From Prochilodus magdalenae (lineage: Eukaryota > Chordata > Actinopteri > Characiformes > Prochilodontidae), in NCBI GenBank assembly GCA_024036415.1, contig JAMWET010000814.1:338001-402000 (forward strand): 64,000 bases of DNA, in the 5' to 3' direction. This document shows positions 11,870 through 24,500 of the stretch, in pieces. Made by a program: the position numbers and the translations under genes. The notes under the pieces are model-generated. The model worked only from the letters and a program-made list of their open reading frames with translations. It made no database searches and was not told where the DNA came from. Each line of letters starts with the position of its first letter. Positions within the stretch are counted from its first letter, which is position 1.

Positions 11870-12325
11870 CAGGGGGTGGACAATGAAACTGAAACACCTG
11901 TCATTTTAGTGTGGGAGGTCTCATGGCTAAATTGGACCAGCCTGGTGGCCAATCTTCATTAACTGCACATTGCACCAGTAAGAGCAGAGTGTGAAGGTTC
12001 AGTTAGCAGGTAAGAGCACAGTTCTGCTCAAAATACTGCAATGCACTCAACATTATGGGTGACATACCAGAGTTCAAAAGAGGACAGATTGTTGGTGCAC
12101 GTTTTGCTGGCGCATCTGTGACCAAGACAGCAAGTCTTTGTGATGTGTTAAGAGCCACGGTATCCAGGGTAATGTCAGCATACCACCAAGAAGGACGAAC
12201 CTCCACCAGCATCACGTAGTGACCTGGCCACTATCCTGCAAGAAGAATGGCTTAAAATCCCTCTGACCACTGTGCAGGACGCAGTATATGTCATTCCCAA
12301 GACGAACAGACGCTGTATTGGCCGC
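11870..12325 (+). mobile_element. Tc1-like deletion element, family J, copy 1 (3' truncated)
   Basis: The left end is CAGGGGGTGGACAATGAAAC after TATA. Inside, about 12055-12215 translates as an N-terminal transposase fragment with a helix-turn-helix ([20 protein letters not shown]). The element then lacks the whole catalytic domain. Its right end is lost into a TA-rich tract at about 12326. Fuller copies are at 39767-40296 and 54811-55343. Confidence 0.7.
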
Positions 12326-12440
12326 ATATATATGAATGTTACACTGAAAAAAAATATATATTTAGTATACAGTATATATATATATATACTGTATATATGT
12401 ATATATACATACAGGGGTTGCATATATATATAAATGTTAC
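12326..12440. repeat. TA-rich microsatellite tract
   Basis: Runs of TATATA with an AAAAAATATATA segment. ACAGGGGTTG at 12411 may be a remnant of a family J end. Confidence 0.7.
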
Positions 12441-12949
12441 ACAGAAAATTTATATTTTATACCAGAAAATTCTGTTATCTACAAAACAGAGTAAAGTAAT
12501 ACAATTTATAAAATCTGAAAATAAATCCCAGAATCTTGGAGTATTTGGTATGTCCTTCTTTTGCTGTACTGACAGTGCGCACTCAAGCTGAACTCCACAA
12601 GTTTGCTTAAAATCCTCTGATGAGGAGATCAAATCCACCTCCAAGAGTCATCTGAACACCAGCTTCATTGGAAGGGATTATAAATACCTGACCTGTTAGT
12701 ACAGAAACATGGCCACAAAATTTGATTCAGTTTGTATAGTGACCTAGAAATGTGCAGAAATCATCCAAATCATTCTGATGTTTGTTTCCGGGTTTTAAAT
12801 ACAGAAAATCCAGTCATTTTAATGTGCTGCTGCCACCTTACTTAACTTAAGGTTGGGGCTGCCTGGGAAAGCAGAGAGGAGCACATAGAGGACTCCCAGA
12901 ATGCTGTGCGCCTCCTTAGCTTCTATTTGGTTTAAATAAAGTATGTAAA
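12441..12949. other. Non-coding interval, nothing recognised
   Basis: Short frames only, with no recognisable repeat ends. Confidence 0.45.
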
Positions 12950-13870
12950 TGTTACGGTTTGTTCCGCTGAATGTGTGCATGGCTTGTTGTGCTGTTTGGT
13001 TGGGTAACTGGTGTGATAAATATTTTATCCTCCTCGTGTGGTGTTGGGCTGTTGGTGACCTTCCCCCATGGCCCAGAGTGAGTGCGAGTTAGTTCCTGTG
13101 CTGCTTGTTTCAATAAAGCACATTTTCCTTGGAGATAAAATGGCTGACCGTCACATCAAAGGGACAAATGCTGTAGGAGGTGAACAGTGGACGGATCCCC
13201 AAGGGTTGTGACCAGCGCACATGAGCACCACCCCCACCTGCATGACGATGGAGAAAGCGGAAAGTGGCTAAGACTGGTACCATTGCTGCTGTTGTCGCTC
13301 CTAGTAGGACTAGTCTTGATGCTGTAAGCTGTGAGGCGTTCCGCCATGCCCAGAGGAAGGATGTGGAGCTCTCTTGGGCATGCACATGGCTCCAGGTGGG
13401 ATGGAAACCTGGTTGGGCAGATGTGACATGTGCCCACTGCTAAGGTGCTTTATGCTGACTGGGACCCCCTTGAGATACATTACATGCTGCTGTATTGTGT
13501 GAGGGAAGAGCTGGTGTTTGGGAAGTGGATGTGGCAGCCTGAGGAAGAAAGTGATGTGCACGGTGAGTGCAGCAGCTGGGACGTATGTAGAGCTGCATTT
13601 CTGTGGCCAGTGCACAGCAAAGAAAAGATAGCCAGCAGTCATGCACCCCATTGCCTTCTCTTTGCCCCTGCACACCAATAAAGACACGCTTATGGTGAGG
13701 ACGTTGATGGCAGTGGTGGTGGTCGGCTGACCAACAGAGGCCGAGAACAACATAGCAGCTGAAGTGGAGTACACCAAGTAGCTACTGCTCGGAGGGCACA
13801 ACCTTGAGGGGCCACTGTGGGCAACCACTGCCAGCAACACTGTGCTGTGCACCCTAGAGACTTTTGTTTA
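12950..13870 (+). repeat. Unclassified GC-richer block, possibly LTR-retroelement remnant
   Basis: It starts TGTTACGGTTTGTTCC and has AATAAA signals at about 13112 and 13677 in otherwise GC-rich sequence, and two loosely similar subunits. A minus-strand frame of 180 codons (13852-13310) is open but low in complexity and matches no family I know. I can show neither a partner LTR nor a target duplication. Confidence 0.3.
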
Positions 13871-14940
13871 GACTGTGCGGGTCACTGGGATGGCTGACCT
13901 TTCAGTGGTTTGGGCTGTGTGGCACTGACACTGGGTTTTTAGATCCAGACTGATGTGCACTAAAGCTACCAGTTCTTTAATGGGCTCAGAGAAGGACAGT
14001 GCAGATCTGGGCTGGTCTGTCTTTCACTGCCAGTGTCAACATGGCTAGCTGCATTCTCTTGGACCATGATGTGTTCCAAGAGAGGGCTATAAAATTAACC
14101 TCAGTGTAAAGGCAGTGATTAATAATGGTAATATGAAAACTACATCCTGTAAATGGTAGTTTAAAATCTGTTGTGTTAAAATCTGACGTAGAACGGTAGG
14201 TGGAGTGGCTGATTGGGCGAGAAAATGGCAGAGCATGTCTAGAAGCAGTTACGAGTAGCTTGAGAACAGCGTTCAGCATTAAAGTGTGAAGTCCATGATC
14301 GAGTCTCTTTCCCTTCATTCCTCGTTTCAACCACACCAACCATCGCCAACTCAACCAACCCACCACCCAAGTCCCAACCAACGACTTCTTATCCACTTTT
14401 ACATCAGCATTAGCTGAAGGTATAAGCAGTTGTGTTGTTTTAGTCTGTAGTCTCACCGTCGCCCAGTTAACAGCAGTAGCATCTACTTTGTTTCTCATTG
14501 GCATTTTCACCGCCAATGCTTTGCAGTTATCAAGTAAGGCTGACTTTGCATTTACAGTGCAACTGTGTGTAGGGCGAATGCTAAAATTCACATCTTCCAT
14601 GGAACCTGTACTGCTGCAATAGAAGTGACTTCTGTGCTGCTGGCTTTGGGCCAGGATGCTCTTCTTGTTCTCTTCTGACAGGCTGCTTTTCTAAATGGAT
14701 GTTTGCTGAGGAGCCTTATAAATAATAGCCAGTATGTAGCAGAGCATGGCAATCAGAATGTGGTGAATGTCAGTCGGTATGCATACACTACACTGATGTT
14801 ATGTTGATGGTACAGTTTTATATTTGGTTTGGAACAAAATCTCACTGATGTGAGATTTGAGACTGGTCAGATACAGAAGGACAGTTCTTTCAGCCTGCAT
14901 TAGAAAGGCACTGTAACACCGAAGACTCAAAATGTTTATA
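13871..14940. other. Non-coding interval; one long minus-strand frame, no family
   Basis: A 204-codon minus-strand frame (14600-13986) is open but is rich in generic residues, shows no domain and has no start context or splice support. I treat it as chance. Confidence 0.4.
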
Positions 14941-15670
14941 CACTCAAAATCGTTGCACAAACAGCTGCACCCAGAATGAATCAACCGGCAGGACTGAAAC
15001 TTGGTGGGTAGGTTTGACATTGTGAGACATGCGAATGATTCAAGTTTACACTCTGCTGCATGTGAGGTAAATAAGGATGGGCCTTATCCCTGTCCATGAC
15101 TGACCCAACACCTAACATAGTACCAGCACCATTAGCAGATGGCTGCACTGCGCCGGACTACATGCATGCAGACTGTTACAGTGACTAGCCTTAATACCAC
15201 GTCAACATCGACATCAACATTTTCTTTTGGTGGAGACGATCAACCAGTATGTTTACTAAGGCACTGTGGTCAGTACCAGGATGAATGGTGTGTTGACATG
15301 GCACACATCCAGAAGGCCTGGTGTTACTCCATCTCCACTCGTACTGCAATATCTCAGGAACTGAGAGAGAATATTCAAGTTGCAAGGGAAGGATTATCAC
15401 AGGACACCATTAGAAACCTCCATTCTGAGACGTTTGGCATGTTGCGTTAGCTAAGATGGTGGTACACATACAGAAGTAGTGTCTATCAGTATGGCATCGG
15501 GCCATACTGAGAGACACTACTTCTGTATGTGTAGCAAAAATAAATATTGACCATATCAGTCTAAATGATCATCATTTATTGTGCATGGTCACCTTTATCT
15601 TCCTTCCCTATAGCACTGCAATCCCACACTTCCTTCTGGGTGCAACTAGTCTTTTTGACAAAAAAAAGTG
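14941..15670 (+). mobile_element. Tc1-like family A, copy with both ends
   Basis: The inverted ends lie between TA dinucleotides at 14939-14940 and 15671-15672. Inner TIR blocks read GCTGCACCCAGAATGAATCA and its complement near 15635. The transposase is reduced to fragments (for example around 15225-15450). It is inactive. Confidence 0.7.
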
Positions 15671-15938
15671 TAAACAAACAAACAATCACCCAGTAACCTT
15701 GACAACTAAATGCAATGTCTTCAGCAGTTAGTGCATCCATCCTTACTTTCAGTGTGGTAGAGGAAGCTAGAGGGATAACGTCCTATACCTTAGTTCAGTT
15801 GCATTTCCTGCTTTTATAGTTCTACTAATACTAATTGTTTTCCAATGCTAAGCTAAATTAGCATTAGCATTAGCATCTAAAATGTAATTGGCTGTATGCT
15901 TTATAATTATTGCCCCAGACAAAAGTAACTGTTACGCT
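15671..15938. other. Non-coding interval
   Basis: Nothing recognised beyond a short ATTAGCATTAGCATTAGCAT tandem at about 15857. Confidence 0.5.
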
Positions 15939-16135
15939 TCTGGGTTTCCCCGCCGCCTCCCATCTTCTGGACTCAATCTCCCAGAGTTCTCTCCGTGATG
16001 ACGTCACAGCCACATTCCCCGAAATCACCAGTCACAATCCATTTTCAAGATATAGCTCTCCTGAGTTCTGATTGCTCTCACCTGCACCTCATGTCCTCCT
16101 CAGTACATAACCCCTCTGTCACATTCCCACATTGA
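15939..16135 (+). repeat. LTR-like fragment
   Basis: Begins TGTTACGCTTCTGGGTTTCC and continues through CCGCCTCCCATCTTCTGGAC and GATGACGTCACAG. These blocks match, in the same order, the minus strand of 24385-25000. It is a 5' fragment of the same repeat. Confidence 0.45.
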
Positions 16136-16689
16136 TTATGGGACGGCTTATCTCTGCCAGTCTATGAGCCAGTCTATAATGGGATCAAAAGGTGGCCAAA
16201 CCCAGTTTATTGGAGCTACCCCTAGATCTGACTGTTGAAATAGCCTATGTTAAGTGTGCACATAGCTGTCCTTAAACGTTCCCTTGCTGTAGAGTGTGGG
16301 TGGTAGATTGTACGTGTAGTCATTTCATGCCTGAGGCCGACTAGAATCATGCAAGAATGTTATGTTCATGTGAGGATGCGGCGAGCACTGGGTGGGCATT
16401 GCCTAGCAACACCAGCATTCCTTACAATCCTCTGACCTTCATTGATCAAACATGCCTCTATCTGATGAGCCTCTTCCGACATATCGCTGGAATTTCAAGC
16501 AAGGACAGTGAAAACAAGGAGCACGTTGAACCAAGTCTTTATTCTTCTCAATAGAAAACTGGTTGTGCTTTAAACCAACACACAAAAGCTTTTTTTGGCC
16601 ATCATTAACACTACATTGTGGTGATTTTGGCCACTGTGTAGTTTTCCAGGTCAATGGCATAGCCTCCCATTGGTAGATAGCTCTGTTAT
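16136..16689. other. Non-coding interval, nothing recognised
   Basis: Only short chance frames. Confidence 0.45.
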
Positions 16690-17450
16690 GACTCAGCTAG
16701 CTATATAATATGCACTTACTGTATGCACTAAAATGATGTATATGTAATTTATAAGCCAGCCAGTGGATTTGGTTGGTGGTCATTTTTTTACTGGTCACCA
16801 ACAAATCTAGTTACACCTCTGTTTTGGCCTGTTTTGAACTATCAACCAGGCCAATTGGGTGTCATCCCGGAATTGTAGACATGAATCAGCCAATAAAAGA
16901 GCATTGCATATTTGCTCATAATGCGTACTGGTCCCGCCTCTTCTTTGGCTTTCTAGTATATTACACAATTAGGTGGTTTCAAAAAAATGTTACTTCAAGA
17001 ATGACTAATCGATCTCTTGAGTTGAGGAACCACCCATTAAAAAAGTCATTTGTGGAACCAGTGGTAGTTCATCTATAGCTTCACCTATGTGCATAGCATC
17101 CCCTTGACGGAACGCTCTGTTTTGATGTATCTAGCCATGTTATGCACAGACATTATGTACTGCATTGTTGTATATGTGACATATGCCAGCCAATGGGTTC
17201 AACTGGTGGTCTTTAGTGTTTTCATTCACATGTAGACCAGCTATATCTATCACACACACTGTTTTGGTCGGGGTGATCAAACCTGTATTGTAAGAAGCCA
17301 GAATGCTCTTGCATCTTCCTGGGCTCATTGGGATATATTACTCAGTTAGGCCATTTCAAAGGAACCGTCCATTAAAGAAGTTCTATAGGGAACCAAAAAT
17401 GGTTCTTCTGTGGCTTCACCAAGGCTTTGATGGCACTTTAATTTTTAAGA
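16690..17450 (+). repeat. Two diverged direct copies of one repeat unit
   Basis: 16690-17085 and 17111-17450 share blocks in the same order: GCTCTGTT, AGCTATATAATATGCA versus AGCCATGTTATGCACA, CCAGCCAATGGG, CTGTTTTGG, AGAGCATT versus AGAATGCT, ATTACACAATTAGG versus ATTACTCAGTTAGG, then a tail ending in a GGAACCA/GGTTCTTC motif. Related sequence is at about 37650-37880. The units are non-coding. Confidence 0.6.
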
Positions 17451-18097
17451 GCATGTTTGCAAGTGGAATGCACCTTTTGCTCTTTGTAAAGGTAGTTCAG
17501 TAGGTCAGTAGGGGGAATGCCTGCCTCAGTGGCTTGCCCAGAATTTGGCTGCTAGAGAAGGGATAAACCGACTCCCCACCGATGGCCACCCTCTGGAATT
17601 TTGGGATTTTCTAAAAGCTGCCCCTAAATTTAGCACAAGTGGAATGTTACCACAGTGAACTTGGGTCTGAATGATTCAGAGAAATCCTTTTCCTCTTTCC
17701 GAGGCATAATTGCCTAGTCAATGCTAGCCATACGCCTCAGCTTTTAGAGCTAACAGCTGCAGTGCAAGGCAATACTAGAGAAGCATGTGTACGACTTCCC
17801 CGGCCAATTAATTCTATTGACTAACCACTGTTATCTTTCTTTTGGAGATAAGCTTTTTCAAAATGGGCCAGAAAAAGAAACATGCATAGCAGATTATTCC
17901 TATGTCAGACAAATGGGAAATGTTTCCTGGCTAGAGGCCGACAATTTGCACCATGACAGCTGCATCAATCATGGTGTAGCGCTTATTGCGAATGGCTGGG
18001 GTGTGTTGGATTTCAGCTCAGTGAATTTGTGCTTTTAATATAGTGTCTTATTCCTGTCATGCCTGATATCTCCAATCCTTTTCTGTTTCCCATACAG
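17451..18097. other. End of candidate 5' UTR intron
   Basis: Non-coding. It ends in the polypyrimidine tract and acceptor at 18080-18097. Confidence 0.5.
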
Positions 18098-18206
18098 CAC
18101 CCTCAAACGCACAGCTCAGCCCAGTGGTGGCTAGAGCATCCATCATCTTGTCCCACTCTCGTTTCTCGCCTACACCTGTCGGGGCCGACACACGTCCAGC
18201 GCAGCC
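18098..18206 (+). other. slc6a17: slc6a17 5' UTR part of the first coding exon
   Basis: A pyrimidine-rich tract ends in CATACAG at 18091-18097, a good 3' splice site, 109 nt before the ATG. There is no upstream ATG between the acceptor and 18207. The ATG context (gcgcagccATGCC) is acceptable. The gene therefore probably has at least one upstream non-coding exon, as the human gene does. Confidence 0.7.
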
Positions 18207-18501
18207 ATGCCTAAAAGCAGTAAAGTGACCCAGCGTGAGCACAGCAATGAGCATGTCACCGAGTCTGTGGCTGACCTGCTGGCTCTCGAGGCCCCCATGG
18301 ACTACAAGAGCAGTCAGATGAGCATGAACATGGGTGGAGGAGGGCCACCGCCGATTGGCAAGCCGGACATCTCCCCCGATCTTGAGGATGGACGACCGGC
18401 CTGGAACAGCAAGCTGGAGTACATCCTGGCCCAGGTGGGCTTCTCAGTGGGTCTGGGCAACGTTTGGCGCTTTCCCTACTTGTGCCAGAAGAATGGAGGA
18501 G
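18207..18501 (+). CDS. slc6a17: slc6a17 coding exon 1 (N-terminus and TM1)
   Basis: Encodes residues 1-98 plus one base of codon 99. It holds the cytosolic N-terminal tail, a glycine/proline-rich spacer (about residues 43-52) and TM1 with the [10 protein letters not shown] motif that lines the Na+ and substrate sites in SLC6 transporters. The donor is GAG|GTAAGG, phase 1. The intron that follows is about 12.2 kb, the longest between coding exons. Confidence 0.96.
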
Positions 18502-21500
18502 GTAAGGTTAATGCTTTTAGCTGGTTTTAGTGATTCCAGTCTTTGTGTGACCTTGTACTCAATGTTATAACAAATGCGAAACCTATCCCTATTTTTTCCT
18601 TCACGTTTCACAATAAAGGTTCATAACTAGATTATGTGGAGTTCAAAAGGGTTCTTTAACTTGCACATCTCATTTGCAAACATGGTTCTTTCAAAACCCT
18701 GTAACAACTAAAGGGGAACTATTATGCTTTTCCAGTTTTCCTAAACCGTAAGTGTGTTATGTAGCTTGTTGTGTATGTAAACACTCTGTGAAGTTATGAG
18801 CCCTACGTATACCCCGGAGGAAGAAACCACTTTTCTCAGCTGCCTTCCTGGAATTCCAGCTTTTGTTACATAGTGACATCATCTGTCCCTATTACCCGTC
18901 TCCCGGCAAGCTTGGCACGCCCTCGTGCAATGCACAGAGAGCTAAACCAGACCTTACCACTCTGAAACGCTGCTCTAGTCTAGCTTGAGAAGGTGGACCA
19001 GGTCCACCAACTTGTTCTACCCAACTCTCAGGATCCGACTCTGTCTCAAACTGACACAGCAGAACCGACACCATTGTAGTAACTGCCATACAGTGTGATG
19101 GCAGAGCTTGTAGCAGGATGTCACTAAGAACAGAATGGGCAAGCTGACCAATCAGAACACAATGGGCTGATTGGAAGGCGGGGTTAAAGACGCTGGAGCT
19201 CTAACAGCGTTTTAGACAGATGGCTGAATACGGATGTACAGTATGAGTTTCACAAAAACTGAAACTTGTAAATCTATTTTAGTGGACCGCAGAATTCAGT
19301 TATGAATGAACACTGAAAACTTTAGAGGCTCATTAGGAAAGCACAAGCGTTTCTCCTGTGTCATAGTGCTAAAGGCCGCTTTTGGGCAAAGTGTTTTGTA
19401 AAATTCATAAAAGCTTTGTAGTATGATTAAGTAAGCATGCAGAAATGCGGGTCAGCACACTGGGATTAACGTGATTCGAATTTGAGTGATTCAGATGGGT
19501 ACATCTGTTGCTACTGTCAATGCATTTCAGTCACATGACATTTTTGTACACGCTTTGAATCCGGTCAATTTAAAACAACAGTTTTCTTTATGATCACGCT
19601 GTAGACGTCATCAATACCAAATGCGTGTTTTACTACAAACAGAGCATCATGAGTCCTGGTAAACTGGATTTAGCATAGCACAGTGAGGGAAATTGCTAAA
19701 TAAATATCAATAAAGCATTTTTCTGTAGCACAGCTGGGACTTTTTATCTATTCCAAATGATCAAAACTCAAAAAATCTGAATATAATGAATCGATGTATA
19801 TTGTGTGTCAGGGAAATCTTTGTATTCTACCGTATTGCTGTCTTGTTGCCCACCATTAAGCAGAAGTGATTTGGCACTGGAGTTATTTGGTACAGAGCAC
19901 GATCCATTAATCACTAAATGAACCTTTACTCAGCACTTTACAGAAGGCCTATTTTTAGTCTTGGGTTCTGGGGTCTTTGTGTGCTCAGTTTACCGAGCTG
20001 ACAGTCGAGTGTAGTTATTTACAGCAGCTGAAGCTAAAGGCGGTTTATAAGCAGGCTAGTCAAGGCCACGGGGGCATGGTTTCATCTCACTTTCCCAATT
20101 ACAGCTGCCATCTCGCCGGTTGCGTCCTCTGTGTACACATTGTGAGTTCTATATTGAAAGCTACTGCATCAGTGCTGCTGTTGTGTTGTAGTATAGGGGA
20201 CGGAAGCATTTCCAGTCTTTCTGTCTTCGTAAGCAGAAGACGTGATTAGCATAGAGACTGAATTCAGCTTATGATGACTCTACATCATTTTCTCTGTCTC
20301 TGGTGGGATTATTAGTTTAGATGAAGCTTACTGAAGTCAAGGGACCAGGTTGTTTTTCCAGTTCAGCTAACGGATCCACTGGCCCAGATAGCAAGCATAT
20401 ATTGGTCCACTGGCTTGATAAGGTCAGCACCCTGCTGACTGTTTACCACTGCTGGTCCACCCTCGGACCACCCAGCTTACTGTACTGAGTATCTACCTAG
20501 GTTTTAATCTCCTCAAACACGTTTTAAATCTGTATAACCTTTAATTTTACAACAAAATGAGACAATATTACAAACAGCCAGGAGAAAGAAATAATGCCCA
20601 GGTCTGATGTATTAATTAATTAGTATATAATTAGTAATAATTCTATAAAATAACAAAGGAAGAGTAACTAAAATGCACTGTAAGTGGAAAACAAGGGATG
20701 AAAAATGGCAGGCCACACAAACAGTGCTGAGCAAAGCACGAGTGGACCACCTGCTTAGCCGTTAGCGAGGTTGTATAGAAGTTTGATTTTCTCCTGATGC
20801 TAACCGATGCTATTGCATTTCTAAATGGCTTTATGTATTCATTAGCATCAACTTAGTCTTAGTCCTCTATAGAAGATACATTAACTGAAAGTCTGTACTT
20901 TAGTTTATGTCGCTGATTAAACCTGGTGGGCCCTCCAGTGAAATTCCTTCTTAGATCATATATTCCACAATCCCTGCACAACGCATTCAGGAAAAGTGGA
21001 TAGACCTTTGAAGTCATGGATAATCCGAAAGTGGAAAGTATTTTACTTCCAGAAGTATTTCTGAGTAAAACCGGTCAGGAGTCCAACATAATCTGAAGTA
21101 CTGCAGTATTATGATGTGTATTGTCTGAAAGGATTCATCATTAGTTGGATGATATTGATATTAATATAGATATATAGATATTAATATAGACTTTAGATAA
21201 AAAGACGAGGTAAAATAAACCCTGTGCAAGTGTAATTACCATTCGAGCAAGAAACGGATTGTGTGTGCATCTTCGTGTGTGTCTGTGTACATCATTCCCT
21301 CATCGGCTGACCCCCTCACAGCCTCACCGCACTGCCAGACATTAGAACTACCTCTCTCCTGTTAGCATGAACCCGTGCTGAAAAAACTCACACGTGATTA
21401 TTTGATAACCAGTCCAAACACCAAAAGACAGCAGCTGAAGTGAGGAGAAGAAAGGAAGTCGTCTGCAGCCGAAGGTTGAACTGATGACGTGTATATTTGC

Positions 21501-24500
21501 TCTGTGATTTGCCTGGGGTTGGGAAGGGAAGAAAAACATGCTGAGATATGATTGGTTAGTGTATGCCTGAGGCGCGTGGTGGTGCAACCAAATATCAGGT
21601 GACGTTTAGAGGCAGACAAAAATCAATACACTTGGATCAAAGATACAAGAAACAAGGATTTTGTCTTTTGTATCATATGACCATATGGATTATGCTTAAT
21701 GTGGCGTAAAGACATGAACCAACAAGGTAAAAGAGATCATATAACAGGTCATAAAAAAAGTCACTTATTGTGTTTGTTTGGTTTTATAGATCATAAACAT
21801 AATTCATTTTTACACCTACCTCAGGTTGTTTTTGTAACTGTGCTTTTTAGACTGCTATCTGTTATTTAGCTTTATTCTGATTGTGTTGTTCCAGCCCTGT
21901 ATAGTGCCTCAGTCAGAACAGCAGCCTGGGCGGAAACACTCCTTAAAACTTTAGCTCAAATGGGCGGGGCTAACTAATAGGAAGAATAGACGGTCACATG
22001 TGAATGTGTAGGTTTATGTGACATCACAGAAATAGTGCATTTAAAATGGGAACTTGTATGGAGATTGTATGGATTGTATGGATGGGAAAGTGAGGTATAA
22101 ATACTACATCAAAGCCTTTTTTAATTTAAGAAAGTGAGGATAATTCGCTTTCCCATTACCATTTTTTATAAAAGTTAGCCTAAATACTGAGTCTCCTTTG
22201 GCCTGGAAACAGATGCTGGATACGTGTTGTAACGGTTGATTATGTGCTCTTGACTATTGCGCATGCGAGCTGATCTGTAGCTCTCTGCGAGGGACGAAGA
22301 AGCTAGTTGTAGCCTAGCCTCCCATCTGATGCAGCTGCTTCTAAGTTACTCCGGACAGTAATGGTGAGATTTGTGGTTGCTTGGGCCAATAAACACCACT
22401 TCTACCCCGCATGCAGTGTGTTCTGGGCGTGTCTTTAGAGACACGTGCCTTTTCCCGGGTCTGGCTCCTGCACCGCACCTTTTCACCCTTACAGTGTGCA
22501 GGGAATGTTGACCATGTGGAATTGACTGCATTGTTTGGTTGCTGCAAATTGTGCAGTCTTGGTGCAAAACAACCGTTTCCACCTCTTCTAAAAGATGCTC
22601 TATAGGGTTACCTGGGGGGCGGTGCGGACCACTAACCTTAGGTGCATAAGCTTTATGTGTTATCATGCTAGAAGTGTCCATCTGAGTGTGGATAAACTGT
22701 ATCAGTGGAAGACTGAACTTGATCCGAAGTAATGTTCAGGCTGTGATTCCGATGAGCTACAGTGAACATCAGTGGGCATCAGAGCTTCTGTGCATGCTGG
22801 AAGAACACCGACCAACTCATCACACTGCCACAGCTGGCCTGTGTTCTTCAGATTAACCCGTATGCACCAAAGTCTGATCACCAAAGTCTATCTAAAATAG
22901 GTCAGAGTAGTGATGCTTTCTAAAATTACACTCTTATTCTCCATCTCCAGGCCCAAAATTTCATTATAGAATGACTTGCCCGAGATGAGTCCATATCCTT
23001 TTCAACTCTACGTAAACCCACCAAGTATATGTGGGGTACGACATAGAGATAACTGGCAGTTTTTTCAACACTGCATGTGAAATTATGTTACCAAAAGAAG
23101 GGGCGGTGAGAGAACTTTATTTATACACAAAGATTAAAATGGTTTTATAATAGACCTTATTAAACACTAATATATACAGTACAAGTAGTTTACTGCGCAG
23201 TATCTATTCATTCTCTATAGTCTGTGTATACACATACCATAACAAATACGTTCTCACTTTCTTGGTACACTGAAAAGCCCAGTTTGTTGTAGAAATTCAG
23301 ATGATAACTAATATATTATTCTGTCATATTATTCTACTGTTAAGTTTATTATGGTCTAACCCTAACCCTAATTTATGCTAGAACATGCCCTGAAATTGTG
23401 TTTTTATGGATACCTGCTTTACCTTTAGGAACTTTATTCTCATTTGACAAGTAGTGGAATGGTATAGTGTGTTGCGTTGGCATAGTGCTAGTTTATTAAA
23501 AACATACACGTCACTGGACTAATCAGTTAGAATGGTTAGAGACTGAAGCTTAACCATTTCTTGATTTGTGTTCCATCACCTATCAGTAATAAATATCACC
23601 ATGGATTTATGTTTTTACCTTTTTAGCCTAATCACTGTATATGGATATTTTTAGAATTGGAAAAAACTAAATTTGAAGACACCTGAACACCACCATACAT
23701 TTGCACGGTGGACCATATATATACATATATATATATATATATACCTGCATTGCTGAGAATGGGCCACCCTCTAAATAATGTCTGCTTAGTGGAGATGGTC
23801 CCTTTTCAGTAGGAGTAGGTATAAAATAGATGTACATAATGGTTGAGTCAAGTGGTCTATATAGTTTATATTCCTCAATATACCGTATATACCTTGGAGT
23901 GAAATGTGCTTGTTTAGGTTTCATAGTGCAACACACATCAGCAGTACATAGCATAGGGCTACACAGTGCAGATACATGGCATATGAATAGAGTACAGAGT
24001 ATACAATATACACAGCAGACATTAAAGATTTAGAATACATAATAGACAGAATTAAACAATATACAGTATGAATAGGCATCTTATTTATATATACATACAT
24101 ATATGCTGATTGTCTATGATGTTAAAGTCACTTCCTTGTCTCTAAAAAATGATGAGCTTCTCTTACTAAGGAAGCATTTTGTCGGTTTACCATTACAGAC
24201 AGTAGTCCATCTGTTTCTCTGTATACTGTGTTAGCCTCCTGTTACCCTGTTCTTCAGTGGTCAGGACCCCCACAGAGCAGCTATTATTTGGAAGGTGGAT
24301 CATTCTCAGCATTGCAGTGACACTGCAGACGCAGCAGTGCTGGAGTTTGAAAAATCTAAATCTAATTCTAAAATCTAAAGATTGTGTAACCCAGTGTTCG
24401 GCAAAAGACTTCGAGACCGACGTGTGCAGAATGAAAACGGTTTATTTACAACCAGGCCATCTCAGCAAGCACCAGTAAACAGCGAAACAATGGAAGAAGC

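Noticed and set aside
13310..13852. 180-codon minus-strand open frame as a gene
   Set aside because: GC-rich chance frame in an unclassified repeat-like block, overlapping frames on the other strand.
13986..14600. 204-codon minus-strand open frame as a gene
   Set aside because: No domain, no family resemblance and no splice or promoter context; consistent with chance in a non-coding stretch.
23355..23372. Interstitial telomere sequence (CCCTAA repeats)
   Set aside because: Only about two and a half units, too short to mean anything.
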